Assembly: GCA_037893245.1 (NCBI GenBank)
Contig: JBAIAA010000314.1
Location: forward strand, 248,001-312,000
Source of the DNA: Crossaster papposus
Lineage: Eukaryota > Echinodermata > Asteroidea > Velatida > Solasteridae
Length of the DNA: 64,000 nt
Reading direction: 5' to 3'
The translations under genes were made by a program, and so were the position numbers. The notes beneath the pieces are model-generated. The model saw only the letters and a list, made by a program, of their open reading frames with translations, did no database searches and had not been told where the DNA came from. This document shows, piece after piece, positions 36,801 to 41,613 of this stretch (position 1 is its first letter; every line of letters begins with the position of its first letter).

Positions 36801-39800
36801 AGTGTATTGTATCTCCTGCCAACTATGCGATGTTCACTACGTCGTTTGGCCGACAGATTCACTGAGCACCTTCGAAGTGTCTGACACATTCTCCCCGGAC
36901 ACCTTGTGGCGCTCCATTTCTCTAAGCCATTTGTAATAAAACTTGTAAGGACATGCGCTTGTGCATCTTGACCAAGACAACGTCGAACGATCAGCACTTG
37001 GAGATGGAACAATGCGTCATCTACAAGCTTGGAATGCTCACGCCAGGTGGTTTAGAATTTACTGCATTCAAACTGCCAGTCTAGCAGTCCAGCGTTGGTG
37101 AAGGCCTAGTCAGGCCGAAATTTTAGCACTAATTATCCCGGTGAGCACTGATTTTACCTTTTTCATCTATTGTACTATATGATGGATTGTGATAGATGCC
37201 GATTTCATTGGATATATAGTTTTACAGAGCTTCTCCGAAGCGTTAGGATGAAACAAACTGGCCTGGCTATCAACCGACACTTCGGCGTGCCATCACACTC
37301 CACAAAAGACATGAGCCGCACCAAGCGCGCAAACGCCAAAGCCAGACGTTGCACTAGTTCGTGCAAAGGGGGAGCAGTTGGAGCACCAACTACATGTAGT
37401 TCGAACAGTCGAAAAGCAGTCAGACCACCAGTTCATGCAGTTGGAGCCAGTTTGTTCAGTCAGAGAGCAGTCGGGGCGCCCCAGTTCGTGCAGTCAGAAA
37501 CTGAGATCGAAAGTGTCAGAATTGTCCAGAAGGAAGAAAACCCAAGGACCCGTAGGAAAGCCCTCGTGGCACAGGCGAAAAACAATGCACAACTCTACTC
37601 AGATATGGTCCGGGCCAGGAATCAAACCCTGGCCAGCGCTTTACGCACAAGCCACCCATGCCATCCAAATAATGAAATCTTCAGCGAGTCACTGGAGGTC
37701 ATGTGCCATTCTAATTGATCTTTACCTGGACGACGGCCCAAGCGCAGAGACAACCCGGGTGAAGTGACGGCCCAAACGCTGAGACGGCCCAAGCGCGGAG
37801 ACGGCCCAAGCGCAGAGACGGCCCAAGCGCAGAGACGGCCCAAGCGCAGAGACGGCCCAAGCGCAGAGACGGCCAAGCGCAGAGACGGCCAAGCGCAGAG
37901 ACGGCCCAAGCGCAGAGACGGCCCAAGCGCAGAGATGGCCCAAGCGCAGAGACGGCCAAGCGCAGAGACGGCCCAAGCGCAGAGACGGCCAAGCGCAGAG
38001 ACGGCCCAAGCGCAGAGACGGCCAAGCGCAGAGACGCCCCAAGCGCAGAGACGGCCAAGCGCAGAGACGGCCAAGCGCAGAGACGGCCCAAGCGCAGAGA
38101 TGGCCCAAGCGCAGAGATGGCCCAAGCGCAGAGACGGCCCAAGCGCAGAGACGCCCCAAGCGCAGAGACAGCCAAAGCATGGAGACAGCCCAGGAAGCCA
38201 GCCCAACCGGAGCCGGTTCTGATCAGGTCGGCCCAACCAGAGCCAGCACAAGAGCCAAGAAAGCAAGCCCAACCAGATCGGAGCCGGTCCCAATCGGCAG
38301 AGTTGTATGACTCGTGACTCGGACTCGAGTCCGACTCGAGTCCCATTTTTAGTGACTCGGACTCGGACTCGGACTCGAGTCACGATGATAAGTGACTCGG
38401 ACTCGACCTTGTGGACTCGGACTCGGACTCGACCTGCGTGACTTGTGACTCGACCAAAAAATACCATAACAACTATTTTTTAGACTATTGTTAACAAGAA
38501 ACTCACTTTTTGTTTGACCAAGAGGGAATAAAGATTGTTCACGCAGATCCGACGCGACGCGACGCAACGCATCTCTCTAGAAATGCACGTACTGTGCGGT
38601 TGGCTTCCGATATTTCCGATTAGTCTTTGGGCAAGACGTTGTTACTTTATATATAGATATACGCGATAACCAGCCGCCGCGAGAGGACGTTATCGCATAT
38701 CTGACGTCTTGCCTAAAGACTAGTTTCCGATATATTGACTAGCGAAATCAATGTATCGAAACATGTATCCCGGCGTCCACATACGGTGATACTGCGTAAT
38801 GCAAATTGAGATTGTCCGGATTATCCGTTCAGGCACAGACTGCTAGACTGGCGCTGTTCCAGGCAATAGCTTTGAATCCTGTGTGTTGCTAGCTATATTG
38901 CACGCGCTCATATCAGTGATGCTTGTCCTGCTTCATTAAAGTAGAGGAAACCTGTAAAAATTGAACTGTTTACACCGTTAGCTTTTCGCGGTACTTGTTA
39001 ATGGTGACTCGTGACTCGGACTCGTGACTCGACCTTTGTGACTCGTGACTCGGACTCGACCTGTATGACTCGGACTCGGACTCGATGTTTGGTGACTCGA
39101 ATACAACTCTGCCAATCGGTCTAGCCCAACCGGAGCAGGTCCGTGAGCAAAAAGCCAGTCTGTGGGCGTTGTGTTCAGAGAGCAGTTGGAGAGCCAGTCC
39201 AATTTGTCGGAGATCAGTCGGAGCACTAGTCTGTGCAGTTGGAGACAGTTCGTGCAGTGAGAGAGCCGTCAGAGCCAGTCCGTGCAGTTGGAGCCAATCT
39301 GTGCAGTCGGAGCATTGTTCGGGGACGAACTAGAGTTTTCGGAGGAGGCTGTGTAGCGTCTGTGCCAGTTGGTGAACAGAGGGCCTTAGCAAGGACACAC
39401 GGTGGTCAGCCAGGGAAACCGGTTGCCGCAGGGCGCCGGCGTAGTAGAATTTTTTAGTTGTAGTAAAGCTATTAAAGTTACGTGAATGTGGATGGTTTCC
39501 GATGGTTGTAGAGTGTGTTTCGGATTTTAAAAGAAAAAAAGGTTTTTTTCATGAAAGATTTAGGGCATTTCTTTTATAATGTAACACTGCAGCAAACAAA
39601 ATATATCATTCAATTTTGGTATAAACAGCACTTCAATTTTTTATATTTCTCATATCACACATTTTTAAAGGAAAAAAGCACTTGACACCATCATCTGTCG
39701 GCCGTTTTTTACCATGTAATTTTTTTTAAATAAGTAAAGTTTAATTTTGTTTTGAAGCTTATGTAAAATGATAAAGTGCGAGTGGAGAAACCTAAAAAGC

Positions 39801-40100
39801 TATTGGAATGACCCACATCTAACCTCTGACCTGCACAAAGCATCATGTGCATTTCACCTTTGACCTGCACCATATACTTCATCACATTTTGCTTATTTCA
39901 TATGCTAAGTCATTCATGTAATTGTACCAACCTGCAGGATGATTCCATATTGGTTGCCATCTTGCTGGTAAAGCTCTCTCAAACTTTGCATCAAGTGATG
40001 CAAATCGAGAAACTGACTTGAAATTCGAGGGGGCTGTAGTACTGGTGAAGCATCTATGCCCGAAAAGAAATCTTCGTAGTATCACTGACCTAATAGCCAT
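6764..40100 (-). CDS. MPC2: Mitochondrial pyruvate carrier 2 homologue (five exons, spliced)
   Basis: MPC2 is one half of the MPC1/MPC2 heterodimer that carries pyruvate across the inner mitochondrial membrane. Joining 39932-40100, 29222-29262, 27228-27312, 7157-7268 and 6764-6812 (complement) gives 456 bp: 151 codons and a TGA stop. All four introns are GT-AG (phases 1, 0, 1, 2; about 10.7, 1.9, 20.0 and 0.34 kb). The product carries the family signatures in order: ALPARWQPIWNHPAG, then HFWAPMFKW, then CLVIAGLSDYARPPEKLS, then IIWSRYSLVVIPKNWNL, then GLMQLARIY. The family has about three membrane segments. The product is longer than the roughly 127-residue human protein because of about 30 extra N-terminal residues rich in Arg, Ser and Thr. 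The introns hold most of the transposons in this window. I am confident of identity and structure; expression is not shown. Confidence 0.93.
7157..7268 (-). CDS. MPC2: MPC2 exon 4
   Basis: The acceptor is TTATTGAATGACAG. The exon completes Gly and reads IIWSRYSLVVIPKNWNL, then FSVNIFLAFTGLMQLARIY, the most conserved part of MPC proteins (IWSRYS--I-PKN----VN-F). The donor is AT|GTAAGT at 7156, leaving phase 2. Confidence 0.93.
7269..7971. other. 3' end of MPC2 intron 3, no gene seen
   Basis: Nothing coding is recognised. A phrase near 7515-7545 (minus strand: CCGTCCCGTATCGAAAGCTC) recurs with changes on the plus strand near 16092-16112, so a dispersed repeat is likely here. Confidence 0.4.
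8063..8863. mobile_element. CGTCACCG-ended MITE (copy 2), AAAT target duplication
   Basis: The inverted ends CGTCACCGACACCACGAAC and GTTCGTGGTGTCGGTGACG are flanked by AAAT on both sides (8059-8062, 8864-8867). The uninterrupted relative at 20314-20498 shows the empty site as GGAAAGGTATGTC, one base different from the predicted GGAAATGTATGTC, which confirms the 4-bp duplication. The terminus and internal GTTTTCACGAA words resemble the element at 4688-5355. It is non-coding. Confidence 0.78.
8281..8478. repeat. Three tandem 65-70-bp units inside the MITE
   Basis: Three consecutive units each read GTGCCAGTTCGTGAAAACGA, then a CTGTCGCGTTTTCGGGGAG-like part, then TGCGCGCACACAGTG. A diverged inverted copy follows at about 8577-8640. 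The repeats explain the three similar overlapping open frames, which are not genes. Confidence 0.75.
9039..11094 (-). pseudogene. 5'-truncated CR1/Jockey-like LINE with 23-bp target duplication
   Basis: Minus-strand frames read from the linker before the reverse transcriptase (KPWMTPAIKSFIQQRQDAF, 10952 downward), through KSGGPDNIPTRIIKEFA, to the palm with MTNFSKAFDRIDHN, GVPQRTRLGPIVF and KYVDDLSI (10110-9556). The (Y/F)xDD box is intact as YVDD, but GVPQG is altered to GVPQR and the frames are shifted against each other, so it is dead. The endonuclease is absent, indicating 5' truncation. The same 23 bp occurs at 9016-9038 and 11095-11117, the expected target duplication. The 3' part (about 500 bp) is untranslated, without a clear tail. 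Confidence 0.82.
11116..11335 (+). repeat. Left inverted repeat of the 4.86-kb transposon
   Basis: It begins CAGCTTACCCAGGGAGCC and is matched in inverted orientation by 15768-15978 with scattered mismatches. It also contains TTTAGCACATTGGAAAAAC and ends near CACACAACTT. Confidence 0.82.
11775..12205. mobile_element. piggyBac-type MITE (TTAA, CCCTTT ends)
   Basis: The ends CCCTTTGGTGCCTGA and TCAGGCATTAAAGGG are inverted and flanked by TTAA (11771-11774, 12206-12209). CCCTTT termini at TTAA are typical of piggyBac. It inserted into the 5' leader of the nuclease/CXC transposon, 61 bp before the first ATG, and is non-coding. Confidence 0.8.
12267..15417 (+). pseudogene. Transposon-borne protein: zinc-binding N-part, FEN/XPG-like region, CXC cysteine cluster (frameshifted)
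   Basis: This resembles a widespread, unnamed metazoan protein family. Order of parts: an N-terminal cysteine region (CVICQE, PLWHAQCRNWY, CIICNKRW; 12267-12770); then HAPCMNAFKATR and a middle region with AMDNLDWKNKTPEGGSFHATT (to 13843); then TGDQATYELALAIRNKD and LLGCFHQAHNYLKAILK (13761-14582); then QEEAATRLILHAL, HANDTDVIVICIYY and NGRDITSYPY (14527-15417); and finally the Tesmin/TSO1-like cluster CNCKKGCIRNCPCAKRGVPC. The EEA-DxD-GxD pattern recalls the metal-binding residues of FEN1/XPG nucleases (my inference). The usual EEAD and GCDTT appear here as EEAA and GRDIT. One missing A in the A-run at 12760-12766, a frame change near 13800, and an apparent deletion plus frame change near 14530 leave it non-functional as read. 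Confidence 0.7.
15768..15978 (-). repeat. Right inverted repeat of the 4.86-kb transposon
   Basis: This is the reverse complement of 11116-11335, ending GGCTCCCTGGGTAAGCTG. The 350 bp between the stop codon (15417) and this arm is AT-rich and non-coding. Confidence 0.82.
15979..16480. other. Intron 3 spacer
   Basis: No gene is seen. The segment near 16078-16130 resembles the minus strand of 7490-7545, suggesting a dispersed repeat. Confidence 0.35.
16481..17574. mobile_element. 1.1-kb foldback element with roughly 400-bp arms
   Basis: AAGGTCCCTAGAATTACATA at the left is answered by the inverted counterpart ending GGGGACCTT at 17574. The arms can be followed inward through TGATATTTAGCCCAGCAAAC (about 16880-16910) and GCTGGGCTAAATATCACAAT (17151-17170). 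A smaller inverted pair around CTTGAACAAGTTCAAG lies in the loop. Mismatches and small indels are spread evenly, so the element is moderately old. If transcribed as part of intron 3 it could fold into a long hairpin. Confidence 0.75.
17575..18142. other. Intron 3 spacer
   Basis: No gene or RNA is recognised. There are short GTACATCTGTAG and ACCGGTATATGTACA simple runs only. Confidence 0.35.
18143..18480. repeat. Diverged tandem duplication of about 205 bp
   Basis: Two units, from about 18143 and about 18345, share in order GGGGTGAYRGCCACGCCC, CCGCGCTTTTCGCGCCGC, CTCTTAAGTTAAYTAG, TGATCTAAAAT and AAACYGGTTTYGTT. CGCGCTTTTCGCG is itself nearly self-complementary. It is non-coding. Confidence 0.6.
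18481..19091. other. Intron 3 spacer
   Basis: Nothing recognised; the short open frames overlap in both strands and lack domains. Confidence 0.35.
19096..19474. mobile_element. AGGTAGTATACACC MITE, copy 1 (TTAA)
   Basis: The inverted ends AGGTAGTATACACC and GGTGTATACTACCT are flanked by TTAA (19092-19095, 19475-19478). A central palindrome CTCTCGCCGTCCGGCGAGAG lies at about 19261-19280. A second copy is at 51826-52207 and matches over almost the whole length. Confidence 0.8.
19479..20309. other. Intron 3 spacer
   Basis: GATAACTTCGACTGAATGGT-type words and repeated TAGACTTG/CAAGTCTA around 19510-19530 form a short hairpin. ACGTGTGTACAGTACATACG-type simple sequence lies at 19550-19620. No gene is seen. 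Confidence 0.35.
20314..20498. mobile_element. CCAGTTYGCGCCGG MITE, copy 2 (intact, TTAA)
   Basis: This is a 185-bp element with ends CCAGTTCGCGCCGG and CCGGCGCGAACTAG between TTAA sites (20310-20313, 20499-20502). It serves as the uninterrupted reference for copies 1 (7972-9009) and 3 (40201 onward). Confidence 0.82.
20560..22920 (+). mobile_element. Ty3/gypsy LTR retrotransposon fossil
   Basis: Family-typical parts are visible in the expected order on the plus strand: a segment before and including the first reverse transcriptase blocks (20606-21145), further reverse transcriptase with VYLDDVIVFA (21076-21606), and an integrase-core piece with NAYNPNSDGMIERFNRTL and a short tail (21928-22760). 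A purine-rich tract near 22900 could be the polypurine tract before a 3' LTR. The copy is broken, with many breaks (at least six) and parts missing, so it is an old fossil with no coding capacity. The terminal repeats are not clearly resolved. Confidence 0.8.
22921..23420 (+). other. Possible 3' LTR region of the gypsy fossil
   Basis: This stretch starts after the purine-rich tract and holds no gene. Its last roughly 110 bp (from about 23310: TATTATTTCGTTCGGTTGAA) recurs at 26608-26745, beyond the DIRS fossil. It could belong to the gypsy LTR or to a terminal repeat of the DIRS-like element; I cannot decide. Confidence 0.4.
23423..24002. mobile_element. Tc1/mariner-type foldback MITE (TA)
   Basis: Long imperfect inverted arms begin CAGGGTGTATCC and end ACACACTG, with TA on each side (23421-23422, 24003-24004). 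The arms share CACACGTAGAATGTRTAAC and, further in, CAGATGTAGACTTGAAATC with its inverted partner near 23757-23777. It is inserted in the first member of the 23310/26608 repeat pair, because removing it restores similarity to the second member. Confidence 0.75.
24300..26530 (+). mobile_element. DIRS-like (tyrosine-recombinase) retrotransposon fossil
   Basis: Parts seen on the plus strand: a gag-like region ending in a zinc knuckle CFFCGATGHWRNGC (24355-24759), a reverse transcriptase piece with YLGFSWSF and VVPFGLSSDPTIFTKIM (25471-25794), an RNase H-like VFSDASGVGAGG segment (about 25900), and a downstream block resembling NNKLPRFNSRYCNPGSEAVD (about 26330-26390) that is typical of DIRS polyproteins. 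No recombinase is visible. It is broken, with numerous breaks, and carries a SINE insertion at 24907-25205; it is old. The family call rests on the FSW...LPFGLS-type motifs and the NPGSEAVDSF block. Confidence 0.75.
24907..25205 (-). mobile_element. tRNA-derived SINE
   Basis: Read on the minus strand it starts with a tRNA-like head containing an A box (TTGGTGTAGCGGTTC) and a B box (GGGTTCGAATCC). A conserved body with GGGTTTTTCCCCAGGACATT and GGGTTTTCCTCCCACC follows, a segment shared by SINEs of many invertebrates. It ends in an ACTCACTCACTC tail at 24907-24920. It lies inside the DIRS fossil. Confidence 0.8.
26600..26745 (+). repeat. Second copy of the 23310 repeat
   Basis: TATTATTTCATTCGGTTGAA through AAGGTGCTTATAAG matches 23310-23420 plus 24005-24030 with modest divergence. 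The two copies flank the DIRS-like fossil in direct orientation. Confidence 0.6.
26746..27227. other. 5' part of MPC2 intron 3
   Basis: AT-rich and non-coding. It leads up to the exon 3 donor. Confidence 0.45.
27228..27312 (-). CDS. MPC2: MPC2 exon 3
   Basis: The acceptor is TATTTTGCAG. The exon reads CLVIAGLSDYARPPEKLS followed by VSQSAALAAT and one base of Gly. This is the conserved second block of MPC2 (AG-D--RP-E-LS---A-ALAATG). The donor is ACAG|GTATAG at 27227. Confidence 0.92.
27313..28190. other. MPC2 intron 2, first part
   Basis: AT-rich with no recognised repeat or gene. Unlike the other long introns it contains little transposon material here. Confidence 0.4.
28195..28265 (-). 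repeat. tRNA-like sequence, probably a SINE head
   Basis: Minus strand: the acceptor-like GGCAAG pairs with CTTGCC 71 nt later. An A box (TAGTTCAGTTGGTAGAG) and a B box (GGTTTGAGTCCC) are present. The anticodon stem does not pair well, so a functional tRNA is unlikely. The sequence downstream (to about 28020 on the minus strand) may be the SINE body. Confidence 0.6.
28485..28965 (+). pseudogene. CR1/L2-like LINE 3' end
   Basis: The open frame reads PILKELHWLPVSQRIVFKLM, then RSSNQQLLKEPIAKRTWGA, then APRLWNLLPLELRS and FKSLLKTYLM. This is the standard last about 120 residues of CR1/L2-type reverse transcriptase proteins. It stops at 28855 and is followed by a short 3' end, GCGCTTTACAAATCTC, and ATT repeats, as in L2 elements. 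Everything upstream is missing (5' truncation). This open part has no breaks, so the copy is fairly young. Confidence 0.85.
29222..29262 (-). CDS. MPC2: MPC2 exon 2 (41-bp microexon)
   Basis: After the acceptor TATTTATTTAG the exon encodes, with the last base of exon 1, GLKTIHFWAPMFKW. This is the invariant MPC2 block corresponding to GPRTVFFWAPIMKW in the human protein. The donor is GTGAGT at 29221-29216. At 41 bp an ORF-based search would miss it. It was found by looking for the residues missing between exons 1 and 3. Confidence 0.9.
29263..29978. other. MPC2 intron 1, 3' part with a 17-bp minisatellite
   Basis: At 29459-29530 the unit GTACTTGTCTAGTCCTG repeats about four times in tandem. 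The rest is AT-rich with ACATGTAC runs; no gene is seen. The acceptor of exon 2 is at 29263-29264. Confidence 0.6.
29979..30969. mobile_element. 991-bp near-perfect palindrome
   Basis: The two arms of about 495 bp are mirror copies around a centre at about 30474 (within CTACATGTACATGTATGTAG) with only a handful of mismatches. The outer ends read ATGGGTCTTTCCATAAATAA and its inverse. Shorter palindromes such as GACACCGGTGTC sit within the arms. There is essentially no loop. Its outer end resembles TTATTTATAGAAAGACCCAT at about 47499-47518, so it is probably a dispersed foldback element. It adjoins the truncated THAP gene fragment. Confidence 0.85.
30985..31362 (-). pseudogene. THAP-type zinc-finger gene fragment
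   Basis: Minus strand from ATG 31362: MPARCVAAGCSNTNKNGVSM gives the first two cysteines of a C2CH THAP DNA-binding domain. SSTLCSKHFEPDFL gives the C/H pair. The domain closes with LLKPTAVPTIF at about 31099 (AVPTIF is the family hallmark). A TGA at 31231-31233 sits where THAP domains usually have Trp (RAKW-P), and the other conserved Trp is also missing. Acidic residues continue to about 30985, then the palindromic element begins. It may derive from a host gene or from a THAP-bearing transposase such as P-type. Confidence 0.75.
31426..32120. other. MPC2 intron 1 spacer
   Basis: AT-rich, with a GCATGCATGCATGC run near 31460. No gene is recognised. Confidence 0.4.
32120..32370 (+). mobile_element. 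Retroelement gag-like zinc-knuckle scrap (fossil)
   Basis: The frame reads CFNCRMIRHWFCECP (C-X2-C-X4-H-X4-C), followed by a proline-rich stretch. This resembles the nucleocapsid-type knuckle of DIRS-like gag at 24655. It is a small isolated fossil fragment with no other parts visible. Confidence 0.4.
32617..37733 (+). repeat. 1.3-kb tandem satellite, about four units
   Basis: Units start at about 32617, 33914, 35210 and 36505, with a spacing of about 1,295 bp. Units 2-4 are almost identical; unit 1 is a little more diverged. Each unit contains a C-run of about 20-25, an NLVYCISCQLCDV... coding remnant, an EQCVIYKLGMLTPGG remnant, a second open frame of 182 residues, and at its end two or three copies of the 17-mer CGGCCCAAGCGCAGAGA. 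The last unit runs directly into an expanded array of that 17-mer. The array lies in MPC2 intron 1, antisense to the gene. Confidence 0.88.
34172..35130 (+). pseudogene. GIY-YIG endonuclease pieces carried by each satellite unit
   Basis: In unit 2, PKGSYTPRGQFTCISPNLVY, CISCQLCD, then DRFTEHLRSV and EQCVIYKLGMLTPGG are recognisable parts of the GIY-YIG endonuclease module found at the C-terminus of Penelope-like retroelements. The later 182-residue open frame (34582-35130) starts with a second partial match (FTELLRSVRMKQTGLAINRH, then FGVPSHSTKDMS) and continues with Gln/Ser/Val-rich low-complexity text. Equivalent frames are at 33286-33834, 35876-36424 and 37170-37718. The GIY core is degraded, so these are remnants amplified with the satellite, not a working enzyme. 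Confidence 0.5.
37733..38190. repeat. 17-bp minisatellite (CGGCCCAAGCGCAGAGA)n
   Basis: About 25 tandem copies of a 17-mer, with interspersed 16-bp versions lacking one C. The same 17-mer is present in only two or three copies at the end of each upstream satellite unit. The repeat makes long open frames on both strands (QAQRRPKRRDGPSAET-like and LRLGRLCAWAVSALG-like), which are artefacts of the repeat. Confidence 0.9.
38191..38297. repeat. Degenerate CCCAACCRGAGCCGG repeat, left part
   Basis: Variants of GCCCAACCAGAGCCAGC continue from the minisatellite and resume at 39120 after the hAT MITE, so the two parts were once contiguous. Confidence 0.55.
38298..39111. mobile_element. hAT-type MITE with GACTCGGACTCG arrays, 8-bp target duplication
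   Basis: The ends CAGAGTTGTAT and ATACAACTCTG are perfect 11-bp inverted repeats. CCAATCGG is duplicated on both sides (38290-38297, 39112-39119). An 8-bp duplication and CAGAG termini fit the hAT superfamily. Subterminal arrays of GACTCGGACTCG/GTGACTCG occupy 38309-38455 and 39003-39100. The middle has an inverted pair around CTTCCGATAT (38609) and ATATCGGAAAC (38724). It is non-coding. Confidence 0.85.
39112..39460. repeat. Degenerate CAGTTGGAGCCAGTYYGTG repeat
   Basis: Variants of GTGCAGTTGGAGCCAGTC repeat across this stretch and match the middle of the satellite units (for example 34845-34900). It is the decayed edge of the satellite domain. Confidence 0.6.
39461..39931. other. 5' end of MPC2 intron 1
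   Basis: AT-rich, non-coding sequence between the satellite domain and the exon 1 donor. GACCTGCACAAAGCATCATG and the related phrase TTGACCTGCACCATATACTT near 39828-39875 form a small local duplication. Confidence 0.45.
39932..40100 (-). CDS. MPC2: MPC2 exon 1 (start codon, N-terminus)
   Basis: The exon encodes 56 codons plus one base, starting at ATG 40100-40098. Residues 1-33 (MAIRSVILRRFLFGHRCFTS and following) have no acidic residue and several arginines, like a mitochondrial targeting region. Residues 39-57 (KFERALPARWQPIWNHPAG) match the conserved MPC2 opening. The donor is CAG|GTTGGT at 39931. Open frame continues past the donor into unrelated residues, which supports the splice. Confidence 0.9.
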
Positions 40101-40200
40101 TCTCTTAAAGAAAAATAATTAACAAAAACTGAACGATTACAATTTATTTACAAATAAGAGGAAATTGATTAAAACTAGATTTGCTGTACCAGTAGGTTAA
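40101..40200 (-). promoter_or_regulatory. MPC2 5' leader / promoter-proximal gap
   Basis: There are only 100 bp between the MPC2 start codon and the CCAGTTTGCGCCGG MITE. I see no TATA box or initiator I would trust on the minus strand. By position the transcription start lies either here or inside the MITE. Confidence 0.35.
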
Positions 40201-40396
40201 CCAGTTTGCGCCGGATGACGTATATAAACGCAATGTTTTCCCCAGATTCAAAACAGAGCAAAGCCGGAAATGTCTGTCAGCAGTGAGCAAGGCCGGAAAT
40301 GCGTGGGTGTGCTTCCCAGTACTTCCCGGAACACGTTTCGCTACAGGTTTCGTTAAAAAGAATCCCAACGCTGGCGGGATTATTTTTCATCCAAAT
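40201..40396. mobile_element. CCAGTTYGCGCCGG MITE, copy 3 (right end decayed)
   Basis: It starts CCAGTTTGCGCCGGATGACG after TTAA (40197-40200) and matches copies 1 and 2 through CAAGGCCGGAAATGCGTGGG and GTTTCGTTAAAAA. The right terminus is not recognisable. It lies immediately upstream of MPC2. Confidence 0.75.
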
Positions 40397-40423
40397 TTTT
40401 TTTTTTTATTTATTAAAATATAA

Positions 40424-40706
40424 AACATTTCGACCAAACTCTAAATTCATGTTCGACAGGTTTTCTTGAGTGCCCAAAGGGGACGAGTTGTTAAAATAGT
40501 AACAGACAAATTTGAAGGTACATTTGTACCGGTAGATCTGCATGTACTGTAGCCCCACTAGTGTGGGCTTGATCGGCATGCTGCGCTTATGCACATGATT
40601 TTGTATGTAGTCCCGGACCTGGGGAACCCGGGACTTTGGACAAAGTAGCCGGGACATAGCCGGAGATGTCCAAAAAGCAGTGCCCCACTAGCCGGGAGAA
40701 TAGCGG
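40424..40706. repeat. Duplicated block A, copy 1
   Basis: About 282 bp from ACATTTCGACCAAACTC to GGGAGAATAGCGG are repeated, apparently unchanged, at 41332-41613. The right part is the left arm of the foldback at 40541-40912. Confidence 0.88.
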
Positions 40707-40912
40707 TACAGCGGGGCAATAAACTGTACAACCCCGGCCAAGTCCCCGCTATTCTCCCGGCTAGTGGGGCACTGCTTTTTGGACATCTCCGGCTATGTCC
40801 CGGCTACTTTGTCCAAAGTCCCGGGTTCCCCAGGTCCGGGACTACATACAAAATCATGTGCATAAGCGCAGCATGCCGATCAAGCCCACACTAGTGGGGC
40901 TACAGTACATGC
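40541..40912. mobile_element. Foldback element with about 165-bp arms
   Basis: CTGCATGTACTGTAGCCCCA at 40541 is answered by its inverse ending at 40912. The arms run to AGAATAGCGG / CCGCTATTCT around a roughly 38-bp loop (CAGCGGGGCAATAAACTGTA and more). The arms look identical. Confidence 0.85.
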
Positions 40913-40913
40913 A

Positions 40914-41337
40914 GTTATGAGGTAATATTAGTAATAGGAATAAGTTATTATTGTACATGTATGTATGCGTAATTGCAATGTGTAATAAGTTAATTCCATT
41001 GTTTTTTGGTATTATTTCATTACGTAACTTTTTTTTATTAACTAAAATTATTGGTTAATAATCTCATCTACATAGATACATGTAGGGTCTTGTAGAAAAA
41101 GGTATAAAAGTCGTACATAAAAACTAGGGACTGTATACAAAAAACTAGGGACTGTATACAAAAAACTAGGGACTGTACAAAAAACTAGGGACTGTACAAA
41201 AAACTAGGGACTGCGCATGCGCTACCGGAACTCACGTAAGAATAGAAAAGTACGTAGTAGGATTACGCTCACGTACATGTAAGAATAGCCACGGTGATCA
41301 ATTTATCCTGCCATAGCGAAAAATTTACAACACATTT
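40914..41337. repeat. Duplicated block B, copy 1
   Basis: 424 bp starting GTTATGAGGTAATATTAG are repeated at 43034-43457 with no difference I could see. It includes five tandem ACTAGGGACTGTATACAAAA-type units (41131-41212) and the CACGTAAGAATAGAAAAGTA arm. Confidence 0.88.
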
Positions 41338-41613
41338 CGACCAAACTCTAAATTCATGTTCGACAGGTTTTCTTGAGTGCCCAAAGGGGACGAGTTGTTA
41401 AAATAGTAACAGACAAATTTGAAGGTACATTTGTACCGGTAGATCTGCATGTACTGTAGCCCCACTAGTGTGGGCTTGATCGGCATGCTGCGCTTATGCA
41501 CATGATTTTGTATGTAGTCCCGGACCTGGGGAACCCGGGACTTTGGACAAAGTAGCCGGGACATAGCCGGAGATGTCCAAAAAGCAGTGCCCCACTAGCC
41601 GGGAGAATAGCGG
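41332..41613. repeat. Duplicated block A, copy 2
   Basis: Matches 40424-40706. It continues with GGGACTTGGCCGGGGTTGTA, which is the loop of the first foldback in the opposite orientation. Confidence 0.88.

Noticed and set aside
33286-37718. Four copies of a 182-residue frame as a host gene family
   Set aside because: They are part of a recent tandem satellite. Conservation reflects amplification, and the only recognisable piece is a degraded GIY-YIG remnant.
37733-38190. Regularly spaced short repeats that might suggest a CRISPR array
   Set aside because: The 17-mers are directly tandem without unique spacers, and the window is clearly eukaryotic.
37622-38467. 281-residue minus-strand frame (repeating LRLGRLCAWAVSALG) and plus-strand QAQRRPKRRDG frames
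   Set aside because: Both come from the 17-bp minisatellite read in different frames; there is no conserved domain and no codon preference.
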